From positions 1 to 11,437 of the forward strand of contig CAJOOV010000165.1 of assembly GCA_905236265.1 (NCBI GenBank): a stretch of DNA of 11,437 nucleotides, in the 5' to 3' direction. Origin of the DNA: an uncultured Oscillospiraceae bacterium (GTDB lineage Bacteria; Bacillota; Clostridia; Oscillospirales; Oscillospiraceae). The translations under genes were made by a program, and so were the position numbers. A model generated the notes under the pieces. The model saw only the letters and a list, made by a program, of their open reading frames with translations, did not search any database and was not told where the DNA came from. Shown piece after piece: positions 1 to 7,247 of the stretch (within the stretch, counting starts at the first letter, position 1; each line of letters begins with the position of its first letter).

Positions 1-1251
1 CAAGGTCTCCATCCGCTCCCGGAACTCGTCCCCGTTCTCGCCCAGCAGGAAGTCAATCAGTGCCGAGCGGAAGGGGTAGTTCATCAGTCCGTCCAGATGG
101 TGTCCCAGCAGATGGCGGCGGCGCTTGCCGTAGGCCACCTTGTTGGAGCCGTCCTCCCAGACCTCCCCGATGACGACGGCATCCGGGCGCTCCCGCCGGG
201 CAGCGTCGTGGATCCCCCGGACGAAATCATCCGGCAGCTCATCTGCCACGTCCAGCCGCCAGCCGTCTGCGCCCAGACGCAGCCACTTGCGAATGACGCT
301 GTTCTCGCCGTCGAAGATGAACTCCCGATAGCTGCGGCAATGCTCATTCACCGCCGGGAGGGAGTAGATGCCCCACCAGCTCTCGTATTTGTCAGGCCAG
401 CGCTTGAAGCAGTACCAGTTGTAGTAGGGGGAGCTTTTGCTCTGGCTTGCCCCCAGCGTGGGATAAAAGCCGTCCCCGTTGAAGTATTTGCTCACATATC
501 CCGTGTGGTTGAACACGCCGTCCAGTATAATCCGAATGCCCCGGCTGTGGGCCTGCCGGCACAGGTGGACGAAATCCTCGTTGCTGCCCAGCATGGGGTC
601 TATCCGGTCATAGTCCGCCGTGCCGTAGCGGTGGTTCTCTGCCGCCTCAAAGATGGGGCAGAAATAGATGGTCTCCACCCCCAGAGAGGCAATGTAGTCC
701 AGCTTCTCCTCAATACCCTTCAGGTTTCCGCCGAAGAAGTCCCGGTTGCGCACCTCGCCCCGCTCGTTGGGCTGCCAGTGGGGAAGATCGTCCCAGTTCC
801 AGTGGACATCCCGTCCCCCCACCATGCCCGTGGGATCAGGAATACAGGTGCGGTTGAAGCGGTCAGGGAAGATCTGGTAGCACACCCCTTTGCCGAACCA
901 GTCCGGCACCTGATCGGAGGGGTCATAGACAGTGAGCTGGTACTCCCCCAGCTCCTTGTACTGCCCGTTGAGACCGGAGAGCTGGAAGGAATACCACACC
1001 AGCCCCACATAGTCCCCCACGTCCAGCGTGGCGGTGAAGGTGTCAATCCCCAACTCCGTGCCCGTCCAGACCACGGGCAGCTCCACGCTCCGGGCGGGGT
1101 CAAATTCAAAACGTGCGGAGAGAATGCCGGATGAAAACGCCTCACAGCGCTTGGGATGGAGGTGGAAAACCACCTTTGTCCCCGAGGTCACTGCCCCGTA
1201 GGGACTTTTATACGCCAAGTCCCTTGAATTATAGATTTTTAAATCCCGCAT
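1..1251 (-). CDS. GH13 alpha-glycosidase (neopullulanase/cyclomaltodextrinase-like), 3' end outside window
   Basis: Hydrolyses alpha-glucosidic bonds in maltodextrin- or pullulan-type substrates. There is no signal peptide, so it probably acts in the cytoplasm on imported oligosaccharides. The reading frame is open from the ATG at 1251 to the left edge (417 codons, no stop). Residues 1-115 form a beta-rich N-terminal domain of the kind found before the barrel in neopullulanases. The catalytic barrel starts near F119 with YQIFPDRF (125-132). Visible GH13 regions are HRYGTADY (207-214), region I DGVFNH (244-249), region II GWRLDVADE with nucleophile D334, and region III GEVWED with acid/base E363. 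Region IV, with the third catalytic Asp, must lie beyond the edge. The likely SD is AGGCGGG, 7 nt before the ATG. Family assignment is firm; exact substrate is not determinable. Confidence 0.93.
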   Translation of the reverse strand, partial: MRDLKIYNSRDLAYKSPYGAVTSGTKVVFHLHPKRCEAFSSGILSARFEFDPARSVELPVVWTGTELGIDTFTATLDVGDYVGLVWYSFQLSGLNGQYKELGEYQLTVYDPSDQVPDWFGKGVCYQIFPDRFNRTCIPDPTGMVGGRDVHWNWDDLPHWQPNERGEVRNRDFFGGNLKGIEEKLDYIASLGVETIYFCPIFEAAENHRYGTADYDRIDPMLGSNEDFVHLCRQAHSRGIRIILDGVFNHTGYVSKYFNGDGFYPTLGASQSKSSPYYNWYCFKRWPDKYESWWGIYSLPAVNEHCRSYREFIFDGENSVIRKWLRLGADGWRLDVADELPDDFVRGIHDAARRERPDAVVIGEVWEDGSNKVAYGKRRRHLLGHHLDGLMNYPFRSALIDFLLGENGDEFRERMETL

Positions 1252-1317
1252 GAAATAGCCCGCCTATCGTCCTTTTATAAAAATGACTCCCCGTCAGTTT
1301 ACTATAGCTAATAAAGT

Positions 1318-1346
1318 ATTTTACCACATTATATGTCCTGTGGAAA
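1318..1346 (-). promoter_or_regulatory. Putative promoter of the GH13 gene
   Basis: Reading the minus strand, TTTCCA (1346-1341) is followed after 17 nt by TAAAAT (1323-1318). A TGG just before the -10 gives an extended -10. A perfect TATAAT at 1333-1328 lies inside the spacer and could be an alternative -10, but its -35 (GAGTTT) is poor. Either would give a leader of roughly 60-70 nt before the ATG at 1251. Confidence 0.5.
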
Positions 1347-1355
1347 GGGAAAACT

Positions 1356-1389
1356 CACAGAAAATACCTATCAAAATGCACAGAAAATA
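1356..1389 (-). repeat. 11-bp direct repeat upstream of the GH13 promoter
   Basis: CACAGAAAATA occurs exactly at 1356-1366 and again at 1379-1389 on the plus strand (TATTTTCTGTG in the direction of the GH13 gene). The copies start 23 bp apart, about two helical turns. The nearer copy ends about 10 bp upstream of the proposed -35, where a class I activator or a direct-repeat-binding regulator would sit. No regulator gene is visible in the window. Confidence 0.55.
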
Positions 1390-1391
1390 GT

Positions 1392-3434
1392 CTATTGCTC
1401 CTCCGTTTTCTCTATGCCGAACCACGTCGAGACCACATCGGCGGCAATGACGGCGGTATCCGCACCGGCTCCGCCCTTCTCCACCGCCACGCACACGGCA
1501 ATCTGCGGGTCATCCAGAGGGGCGAAGCAGACAAAAAGTCCGTTGGCGTTCTCCTGTCCGCTGACCTGCGCTGAGCCGGTCTTGGCCTCCACGGCAATCC
1601 CCGCCTGCGCCAGTGGGGCAAAGGCCTGACGCACCCCGGCGGTGGCATCCACCGCCTGAGCCATGCCCCGGAGGATCGCCTGACGGTTCTCCTCTGAGAG
1701 GGGCACCGTGTCCAGCACGGCGGGTCGGAAGGTCTCCAGCACCTCAGCGCCGTCGTAGGTGGTGACCGCCTGCATCAGATGCGCCTGATACCGGGTGCCG
1801 CCGTTGACCAGCGTGGAGAGGTAGCCGCAGATCTGCAGGGGGGTGAACTGGTTGTCGCTCTGTCCGATGGCGGCGGAGAGGGTGTTGCCGGGATACCACG
1901 TCTGTCCCAGTCTATGACTGTACTCCGGTCCGGCGTTCACTCCCGTCGCCTCGCTCAGCTCCACTCCCGTAGGTACCCCCAGCCCGTAGCCTCTGGCATA
2001 TTCGTTGAGGGTGTCAATGCCCACCTGACTGCCCATGGTGTAGAAGAAGATATTGCAGGAATCCCGGATGGCATCGCTCACCGTCTCCTGCCCGTGCCTG
2101 CCGCCCTTCGTGCGGTAGATCCAGCAGCGGAACCGGGTGTCCAGATAGTCCATCCACCCGTTGCAGGTCACTGTGTCACGGGGGGAGATGGCTCCGGTAT
2201 CCAGTGCGGCGGTGGCCGTCACCATTTTATAAGTGGAGCCGGGGGCATAGGTGCCCAGAAAGGCACGGTTGAACAGGGGCTTGAGGGGGTCTTGCGCCAG
2301 CGACTCATAGTCCTCCCGGTAGCTGGCAAGGTCAAAGGTAGGCCAGGATGCGGCGGCAAGAATGCCCCCGTCCCTCACGTCCATCACCACCACGGCGCTG
2401 CCCCCCTCGCCGCCGTTGATGGCGGCGGTATGCTCCGCCAGCGCCTGCTCCGCCGCCTGCTGCAGGGGCAGGTCGATGGTCAGGCGCACGCTGCTGCCCG
2501 CCTCCGGGCGCTGTTCATAGTCCCGGCTGAGCAGGGTGCCGTCCAGAGAGGTGATCCGCCTGGCCGTGCCGGACACCCCCCGCAGGTACTCCTCAAAGGC
2601 GTACTCCGCCCCGGAGACCCCCACAACGGCATCCATGGCATAGCCCCGTGCCTTATAGCCCTCGCCGTCCTCCCAGTTCTCCGCAGAGATTGCCCCCGTC
2701 TGCCCCAGCAGATGGGCGGCGCCCTGAGAGACATAGACCCGCTTTGCCGCCGTGCGAATCTCCACGCCGGACAGGCGCTGTTCCTTCACCGCCGTCACAA
2801 AGCCCATGTCCACCTCTTCTGCGAAGTACCACGTTGTCCAGAGGATTTCCCGCTCCCGCAGCAGGCAGGCATAGAGCACATCCAGCGCCTCCCTCCCCTG
2901 TTCATCGTCCGCAAGACCGAAATAATCCAGCATGGCGGCGGCGGTGCGCCGGGGGTTTTCTGCGTCCGCAGGCCACTCCATGCTCTCGCACAGGCGGGCG
3001 AACCGGGTGGGGACGGCGGCACCGTCCTCTCCCACAGCGTCAAAGGGGTGGTCGGTGGTGTACTCCGCCCCGTTCTCCCCCCAGCGGATGGGCAGGCCGC
3101 CGGTGTTGTGCTCCAGCTCCTCCCGGCGGCACAGGTCAATGAGCAGCTCCACCGTCTCCCGCTGGCGCTCCGGCTCCCCCATGGCGTCCAAATCCAGCAC
3201 CACATGGTACACCGTCTCGTTTCGCACCAGCGGCGTTCCGTTCCGGTCGGTGAGCAGCCCCCGCGCCGCCTCCACCGGCTCCACCGTGGTGATGGTATTC
3301 ACGGCGGCGGAGCGGTCGATGTCGATGCCGTGGAGCATCTGGTTATCGTACAGGGAGAGTACAAAAGCCAGCATCACCAGCAGGGTGAACCCCGAGAGCA
3401 TCATCCCCCGGCGGCGAAAGTCCTTCTGTCTCAT
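1392..3434 (-). CDS. mrdA: Penicillin-binding protein 2 (elongation-specific transpeptidase)
   Basis: Class B PBP of 680 aa that cross-links peptidoglycan in the elongasome. A short basic N-terminus is followed by one membrane anchor (about residues 11-29), then a dimerisation/pedestal region (about 50-300) opening with EAARGLLTDRNGTPL, then the transpeptidase domain. The three active-site motifs are intact: S400-T-Y-K403 (acylated Ser400), S459-C-N461 and K618-T-G620. The segment IGQSDNQFTPLQ (523-534) matches the conserved IGQ...TPLQ stretch of the family. Its ATG overlaps the mreD stop as ATGA, so translation is probably coupled; only a weak SD is present. It is last in the operon, and I see no convincing intrinsic terminator after its TAG. 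The position behind mreC-mreD supports PBP2 (MrdA) over a division or sporulation PBP. rodA is not in the window. Confidence 0.95.
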   Translation of the reverse strand: MRQKDFRRRGMMLSGFTLLVMLAFVLSLYDNQMLHGIDIDRSAAVNTITTVEPVEAARGLLTDRNGTPLVRNETVYHVVLDLDAMGEPERQRETVELLIDLCRREELEHNTGGLPIRWGENGAEYTTDHPFDAVGEDGAAVPTRFARLCESMEWPADAENPRRTAAAMLDYFGLADDEQGREALDVLYACLLREREILWTTWYFAEEVDMGFVTAVKEQRLSGVEIRTAAKRVYVSQGAAHLLGQTGAISAENWEDGEGYKARGYAMDAVVGVSGAEYAFEEYLRGVSGTARRITSLDGTLLSRDYEQRPEAGSSVRLTIDLPLQQAAEQALAEHTAAINGGEGGSAVVVMDVRDGGILAAASWPTFDLASYREDYESLAQDPLKPLFNRAFLGTYAPGSTYKMVTATAALDTGAISPRDTVTCNGWMDYLDTRFRCWIYRTKGGRHGQETVSDAIRDSCNIFFYTMGSQVGIDTLNEYARGYGLGVPTGVELSEATGVNAGPEYSHRLGQTWYPGNTLSAAIGQSDNQFTPLQICGYLSTLVNGGTRYQAHLMQAVTTYDGAEVLETFRPAVLDTVPLSEENRQAILRGMAQAVDATAGVRQAFAPLAQAGIAVEAKTGSAQVSGQENANGLFVCFAPLDDPQIAVCVAVEKGGAGADTAVIAADVVSTWFGIEKTEEQ

Positions 3435-3955
3435 GGCTCGTCAAACTCCAAATCCGGGCGAAAGCGCCGGTAGATGGCAGAGAAGAGGAGGTAAATTGCC
3501 GGGGCGAAGAGCAGGGAATAGGCCGCTTCCCCGGCGGCGATGGGCAGCATGGCCGCCGCCGGGGCGGCATAGCGTCCCAGCCGCAGCAGCAGGGACACCG
3601 CCTCCACCAGCCCCATGGTCCCCACGGCGCACAGCAGATAGCCGGGAAGGGTGCGTCCCAGAGAGCGGTGCAGCGTCAGCCCGCACAACGCTCCGCCCAG
3701 GGAGAACAGCCAGATCATTCTGGCGTTTCCCGCCCCGCAGCACACGGCGCAAAGCAGCCCCGCCCCCATGCCGAAGGCAGCGCCCTCCTCTGCGCCCTCC
3801 AAAAAGCCCACTGCCGCCGCTGTCAGCGGCGCAAGCAGCGGCACAGCGTGCCACAGGGGCAGGGCGTTGCACACGCAGCGCTCCAAAAAGAAGTAGAACA
3901 AGAACGCCCCGGAGTAGCAAATCCACTTGGGCAGTGTCCGGTTCGTATTCGTCAT
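3431..3955 (-). CDS. mreD: Rod shape-determining protein MreD
   Basis: Small polytopic membrane protein of 174 aa, a partner of MreC and PBP2 in side-wall synthesis. The sequence is almost all hydrophobic segments (about 12-30, 37-52, 58-75, 80-95, 104-124, 132-160) with a charged C-terminal tail (YRRFRPDLEFDEP). It has no catalytic motif, as expected for MreD, so the call rests on membrane topology, size and the position between mreC and mrdA. I chose the ATG at 3955 over an upstream TTG at 4003 because AAAGGGGG lies about 10 nt before it and the product then starts like other MreD proteins. It begins 16 nt after the mreC stop and overlaps mrdA by 4 nt. Confidence 0.88.
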   Translation of the reverse strand: MTNTNRTLPKWICYSGAFLFYFFLERCVCNALPLWHAVPLLAPLTAAAVGFLEGAEEGAAFGMGAGLLCAVCCGAGNARMIWLFSLGGALCGLTLHRSLGRTLPGYLLCAVGTMGLVEAVSLLLRLGRYAAPAAAMLPIAAGEAAYSLLFAPAIYLLFSAIYRRFRPDLEFDEP

Positions 3956-3971
3956 CTCTGCGCCGCCCCCT

Positions 3972-4808
3972 TTATTCCACCTGGGTAAACTCCTTAATAA
4001 CAAAGACCTCTTCCAGCCGCTCCAGATCCGCCTTGGGTTTCACCACGGCATACTGCTCCGTGCCGGAGGGGGCAAAGCCGAAGGACTCCACCGTTCCCAC
4101 CGTCAGGCCAGAGGGATACCGCCCGCCCATGCCGGAGGTGAGTACCTCGTCCCCCGGCCTCAGCTCCGCCTCGTTGCTCACAAAGCCCACACGGGTCATA
4201 TTCTCTCCCATGAGGGAGAAGTCCCCCTGCAGGATGCCGTCGTCCCCCGTGCGGAAAAAGCGCACGCCCACCGCCAGATCCGGATCCAGCAGGGTGGCGA
4301 CGGTGGCCCAGTTGGTGCCGGACTCACGAACTACGCCCACCAGAGCGCCGTTCTCCGTCACCACGCAGTCCCCCTCCTCCACGCCGTGGAGGCTGCCCTT
4401 GCTGATGGTGAGGGTGGATGCCCAGCCGGACACGGTGCGCCCGGTGACGGCGGCGGACTCAAAGACAAAGTCCCGGCGCTTTTCCCGCAGCTCCAACAGG
4501 CGGCGCAGGCGCTCGTTCTCCCGCAGGGTCTGCTCCGCCTCCCGGTTCTCCCGCTCCATCTCCGCAACCTGCCCCTCCAGCTCCTCAATCCGCCGCTCCA
4601 TGGCCTCGTACTGGGTGGCATAGCGGAAAACCCCCTGCACCCATGAGGTGACGGCAGTGCCCGCCGCCCGGAAGGGGGTTGCCAGCACCCCCGCCGCATT
4701 GGCAAGGGGATGCACGGGAAGGACTGCGGAGGCGATGGACACCACCCCGGTGAGAATCAGGGCGGCAATCACGATCAGCAGGGGATTTTTTTGCCTGAAC
4801 TGTTTCAT
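3972..4808 (-). CDS. mreC: Rod shape-determining protein MreC
   Basis: Bitopic scaffold protein of 278 aa that links the cytoplasmic elongation machinery to periplasmic/extracytoplasmic PBP2. It has a short basic N-terminus (MKQFRQK), one membrane helix (about 9-29), a charged coiled coil (about 66-111, rich in E/R heptads), and then the double beta-barrel domain. Family landmarks in that domain are ISKGSLHGVEEGDCVVTENGALVG (split at 135-158), LLDPDLAVGVRF (173-184), LQGDF (193-197) and GDEVLTSGMGGRYPSGLTVGTV (219-240). The ATG at 4808 is 7 nt after the maf stop, with AAGGAG overlapping that stop. The spacing to the ATG is short (3 nt), but the start places the membrane helix as in other MreC proteins. 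A TTG at 4850 in frame is less likely. Confidence 0.95.
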   Translation of the reverse strand: MKQFRQKNPLLIVIAALILTGVVSIASAVLPVHPLANAAGVLATPFRAAGTAVTSWVQGVFRYATQYEAMERRIEELEGQVAEMERENREAEQTLRENERLRRLLELREKRRDFVFESAAVTGRTVSGWASTLTISKGSLHGVEEGDCVVTENGALVGVVRESGTNWATVATLLDPDLAVGVRFFRTGDDGILQGDFSLMGENMTRVGFVSNEAELRPGDEVLTSGMGGRYPSGLTVGTVESFGFAPSGTEQYAVVKPKADLERLEEVFVIKEFTQVE

Positions 4809-4815
4809 AGGCTCC

Positions 4816-5406
4816 TTATGATTCCGTTGAAAAAAGGGTCTCGATTCCAAACTGTCTCAGCATCTGTCCCAGACGGCACACCGGAAGTCCCACCACATTG
4901 AAGTAGTCCCCCCGTATGCCGGAGACCAGCAGGGCACCTCTGCCCTGAATGCCGTAGGCGCCCGCCTTGTCCATGCTCTCCCCGGTGTCCGCATAGCCCT
5001 GAATCTCCCACGGCTCCAGCCGGCGGAAGGTCACGTCGGTACACTCGCTTCCCACGCTCACCCGCTCGCCCCGCATCAGCACCACACCGGTATAGACCTG
5101 ATGGGTCTTGCCGGACAGGGCGGTGAGCATTTCCACCGCCTGCTGCCGGTTCTTCGGCTTGCCCAGCACCTGCCCCTCCAGCACCACCACCGTGTCGGCG
5201 GCGATCACCAGCGCCGAAGGCTCTGTCAGGGCGGAGACCTCCCTTGCCTTGGCGTAGGCAAGCTGCTCCACCAGCTCCCTGGGGCGCAGCGGGGCATTCA
5301 TCTCCTCCCCGCCATAGGCGGGCATCACGTCAAAATCCACAATGCCCATCTGTTCCAGCAGCTCCCTGCGCCGGGGGGACTGGGAGGCCAGCACAATCCT
5401 GCCCAT
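4816..5406 (-). CDS. maf: Maf-family nucleoside triphosphate pyrophosphatase
   Basis: House-cleaning enzyme of 196 aa that hydrolyses non-canonical or excess nucleoside triphosphates to monophosphates. All Maf hallmarks are present: LASQSPRR (6-13, phosphate-binding loop), the catalytic Asp71 in IAADTVV, LGKP (81-84), DKAGAYGIQG (146-155) and GDYFNVVGLP (166-175). The ATG at 5406 is preceded by AGGGAGGTG at good spacing. The frame stays open upstream to 5601, but that part lies inside dut and does not look like Maf. A single nucleotide separates the dut stop from this start. The place beside mreC is the usual Firmicute one; maf is also linked with septum and shape genes in Bacillus. Substrate preference (dTTP/UTP versus other nucleotides) cannot be told from the sequence alone. 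Confidence 0.95.
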   Translation of the reverse strand: MGRIVLASQSPRRRELLEQMGIVDFDVMPAYGGEEMNAPLRPRELVEQLAYAKAREVSALTEPSALVIAADTVVVLEGQVLGKPKNRQQAVEMLTALSGKTHQVYTGVVLMRGERVSVGSECTDVTFRRLEPWEIQGYADTGESMDKAGAYGIQGRGALLVSGIRGDYFNVVGLPVCRLGQMLRQFGIETLFSTES

Positions 5407-5407
5407 C

Positions 5408-5860
5408 TCAGCACCTCCCTGTGGAGCCGAAGCCACCGGCGCCCCGCACCGTCTCGTCCAGCTCCTGCGCCTGCTCCAGTGTGGCCTGAAGCACCGGGAA
5501 AAAGCCCATCTGGGCGATTCTGTCCCCCGGCTGCACGGTGTAGTCCGTGTCAGAGCTGTTGGACAGACCCACCTTAATCTCTCCCCGGTAGTCGCTGTCA
5601 ATCACGCCCACGCAGTTGGCGGGGGCGATGCCATGGCGGATGCCCAGCCCTGAGCGGGCAAAAATCAGCGCCACGGTTCCCGCATCCGGCAGGGCGATGG
5701 CAATTCCCGTGGGAATCACCGCCCGTCCCCCGGCGGGGATGGTCACTGCCTCGTCCAGACAGGCGTGCAGATCCATGGCCGCCGCCCCGGCGCTGGCATA
5801 ATAGGGTGCGGGAATCTCCCCTCCGATTTTGGGGGACACCGCCTTCCACTTAACATTCAT
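5408..5860 (-). CDS. dut: dUTP diphosphatase (dUTPase)
   Basis: Hydrolyses dUTP to dUMP and pyrophosphate, keeping uracil out of DNA and feeding dTMP synthesis. At 150 aa it is the usual trimeric length, and all five motifs are seen in order: AAAMDLHA (27-33, D30), ARSGLG (68-73), GVIDSDYRGEI (85-95, catalytic D88), GDRIAQM (112-118), and the C-terminal lid RGAGGFGSTG (139-148). The ATG at 5860 has GAGGAA about 7 nt upstream. It starts 16 nt after the rluD-like gene and stops 1 nt before maf. Two nucleotide-sanitising enzymes are thus translated as a pair, which fits a shared role in guarding the nucleotide pool. Confidence 0.97.
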   Translation of the reverse strand: MNVKWKAVSPKIGGEIPAPYYASAGAAAMDLHACLDEAVTIPAGGRAVIPTGIAIALPDAGTVALIFARSGLGIRHGIAPANCVGVIDSDYRGEIKVGLSNSSDTDYTVQPGDRIAQMGFFPVLQATLEQAQELDETVRGAGGFGSTGRC

Positions 5861-5876
5861 AGCCGTTCCTCAGATC

Positions 5877-6788
5877 TCATTCAGATTGTTCCAGCCGCTG
5901 CAGCTGCCTTGTAAACCACTCCGGCAGCGGGCAGGTGAGGGACACCGCCTCCCCGGTGCGGGGATGGACAAAGCGCAGGCCGGAGGCAAACAGGCACTGC
6001 CCCGCCAGCCCCGGCACCGGCTTTTTCGCCCCGTACACCGTATCCCCCAGCAGGGGATGTCCCAGATAGGCCATATGTACCCGTATCTGGTGGGTGCGTC
6101 CGGTCTCCAGATCGCAGCGGATATGGGTATAGCCCCGGTAGCGTCCCAGCACCTGCCAATGGGTCACGGCACGCCGCCCGGCGCTGTCCACAGCCATGCG
6201 CTTGCGGTCGGTCTTATGCCGGGCGATGGGGGCATCCACCGTGCCCCTGTCCTCCCGGAACCCTCCAACGGCGATGGCCTGATAGGTTCTCGCCAGAGAG
6301 TGGTCCTGCAATTGGGCGGAGAGGGCAAGGTGGGCGGCGTCATTTTTCGCCGCAATCAGCAGCCCTCCCGTGTCCCGGTCAATCCGGTGGACAATGCCGG
6401 GGCGCAGAGCGCCGTTGATGCCGGACAGGGAGTCCCCGCAGTGGTAGAGAAGGGCGTTGACCAGCGTGCCGTGGGGGTGTCCCGGTGCGGGATGCACCAC
6501 CAGCCCCACCGGCTTGTTCACCACAATCACGTCCCGGTCTTCAAACACCACGTCCAAGGGGATATTTTCCGGCAGGATGTCCACCGGCTCCGGCTCCGGC
6601 AAAACCACCGTCACCACGGTGCCTGCACGGAGACGGTCACGTTTTTTCAGGGGTTTTCCCCCGGCGCACACCGCCCCCTGCTCCAGCAGCTTCTGCGCCC
6701 CGGAGCGGGTCAGCCCCTCCACCGCCTCGCTGAGGGCAACGTCCGCCCGCTGGCCGTCCGCCGCCGCCGTCCATGTGAAGCTGCTCAC
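5877..6788 (-). CDS. rluD: RluA/RluD-family 23S rRNA pseudouridine synthase
   Basis: Converts specific uridines in large-subunit rRNA to pseudouridine. The 303-aa product has an N-terminal S4 RNA-binding domain (about 13-60, with TRSGAQKLLEQGAV) and a catalytic domain with HRIDRDTGGLL (134-144). D137 is the catalytic Asp. RTHQIRVHMAYLGHPLLGD (231-249) is the conserved C-terminal motif. I chose the GTG at 6788: it overlaps the lspA stop as GTGA, has GAGG upstream, and gives a normal N-terminus. The frame stays open to 7022, but that extra part is only the antiphase reading of lspA. The lspA-rluD pair is common in Firmicutes (lspA-ylyB in Bacillus subtilis). The family is clear; RluD specificity among RluA paralogs is inferred. 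Confidence 0.93.
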   Translation of the reverse strand: MSSFTWTAAADGQRADVALSEAVEGLTRSGAQKLLEQGAVCAGGKPLKKRDRLRAGTVVTVVLPEPEPVDILPENIPLDVVFEDRDVIVVNKPVGLVVHPAPGHPHGTLVNALLYHCGDSLSGINGALRPGIVHRIDRDTGGLLIAAKNDAAHLALSAQLQDHSLARTYQAIAVGGFREDRGTVDAPIARHKTDRKRMAVDSAGRRAVTHWQVLGRYRGYTHIRCDLETGRTHQIRVHMAYLGHPLLGDTVYGAKKPVPGLAGQCLFASGLRFVHPRTGEAVSLTCPLPEWFTRQLQRLEQSE

Positions 6789-7246
6789 CGTTTTGCCTCG
6801 CTCTCCACGAAAAACAGATAGAAAATCAGCCCGAAGGCGCCCACGGTGACGCAGATGTCCGCCACGTTGAACACGGCGAAGTTGACGAAGAGCAGGCGTA
6901 TCATGTCCGTGACATAGCCCATCAGCGCCCGGTCGATGAGGTTGCCCAGCGCCCCTGCCAGCAGCAGGGTGAGCATCCACTGTCCGAAGGGGCGGGGCAG
7001 CACCTTTTGATAGATCGCCCACGCCAGCGCCGCCGCTGCGGCGGCACTGACGCAGGCCAGTATCCCGGTGTAGCCGCTGAAGGAGGAGAAGGCCATGCCC
7101 GTATTCTCCACATAGCTCAGTCCCACCACGCCGGGAATCAGCTCCACGGTGCCCCGTCCGGGCAGCAGCGCTCTGGCAAAGTGCTTGCTCACCTGATCCG
7201 CCGCCGCCAGCAGCACGGCTGCGGCATAGTACAGCCCGGTTCTCAT
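6785..7246 (-). CDS. lspA: Lipoprotein signal peptidase (signal peptidase II)
   Basis: Inner-membrane aspartyl protease of 153 aa that cleaves the signal peptide of prolipoproteins just before the lipid-modified cysteine. About four membrane segments are visible (near 5-20, 60-80, 90-105, 131-148). The conserved elements are AADQVSK (15-21), YVENTGMAFS (45-54), GALGNLIDRALMGYVTD (98-114, catalytic D105) and FAVFNVAD (123-130, catalytic D130). MAF replaces the more common AAF in the ENxGAAF motif, a tolerated variant. The ATG at 7246 has AAAGGG about 7 nt upstream, inside the end of the helicase gene. One nucleotide separates it from the helicase stop, and its own stop overlaps the next gene. 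Confidence 0.97.
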   Translation of the reverse strand: MRTGLYYAAAVLLAAADQVSKHFARALLPGRGTVELIPGVVGLSYVENTGMAFSSFSGYTGILACVSAAAAAALAWAIYQKVLPRPFGQWMLTLLLAGALGNLIDRALMGYVTDMIRLLFVNFAVFNVADICVTVGAFGLIFYLFFVESEAKR

Positions 7247-7247
7247 C

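Noticed and set aside
97..1134. 345-codon plus-strand open frame in the GH13 region
   Set aside because: The opposite strand encodes a GH13 enzyme with catalytic regions I-III; this frame has no recognisable domain.
1284..1296. TGAC/GTCA stem with following T-run (minus strand) in the GH13 leader as a terminator or attenuator
   Set aside because: A 4-bp stem is too weak to call, despite the T-run after it.
1779..3473. Long plus-strand open frame (564 codons) opposite mrdA
   Set aside because: Antisense shadow produced by GC-rich third codon positions of mrdA; its translation is rich in H/G/R/P with no family signature, and mrdA has all PBP motifs.
2932..4623. 563-codon plus-strand open frame spanning mrdA, mreD and mreC
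   Set aside because: S/R/P-rich translation crossing three well-supported minus-strand genes.
5407..5601. N-terminal extension of maf
   Set aside because: Overlaps the 3' end of dut in another frame; the ATG at 5406 has a strong SD and starts directly before the LASQSPRR motif.
6789..7022. N-terminal extension of the rluD-like gene
   Set aside because: This stretch is only lspA read in another frame; the GTG at 6788 overlaps the lspA stop and gives a normal S4-domain N-terminus.
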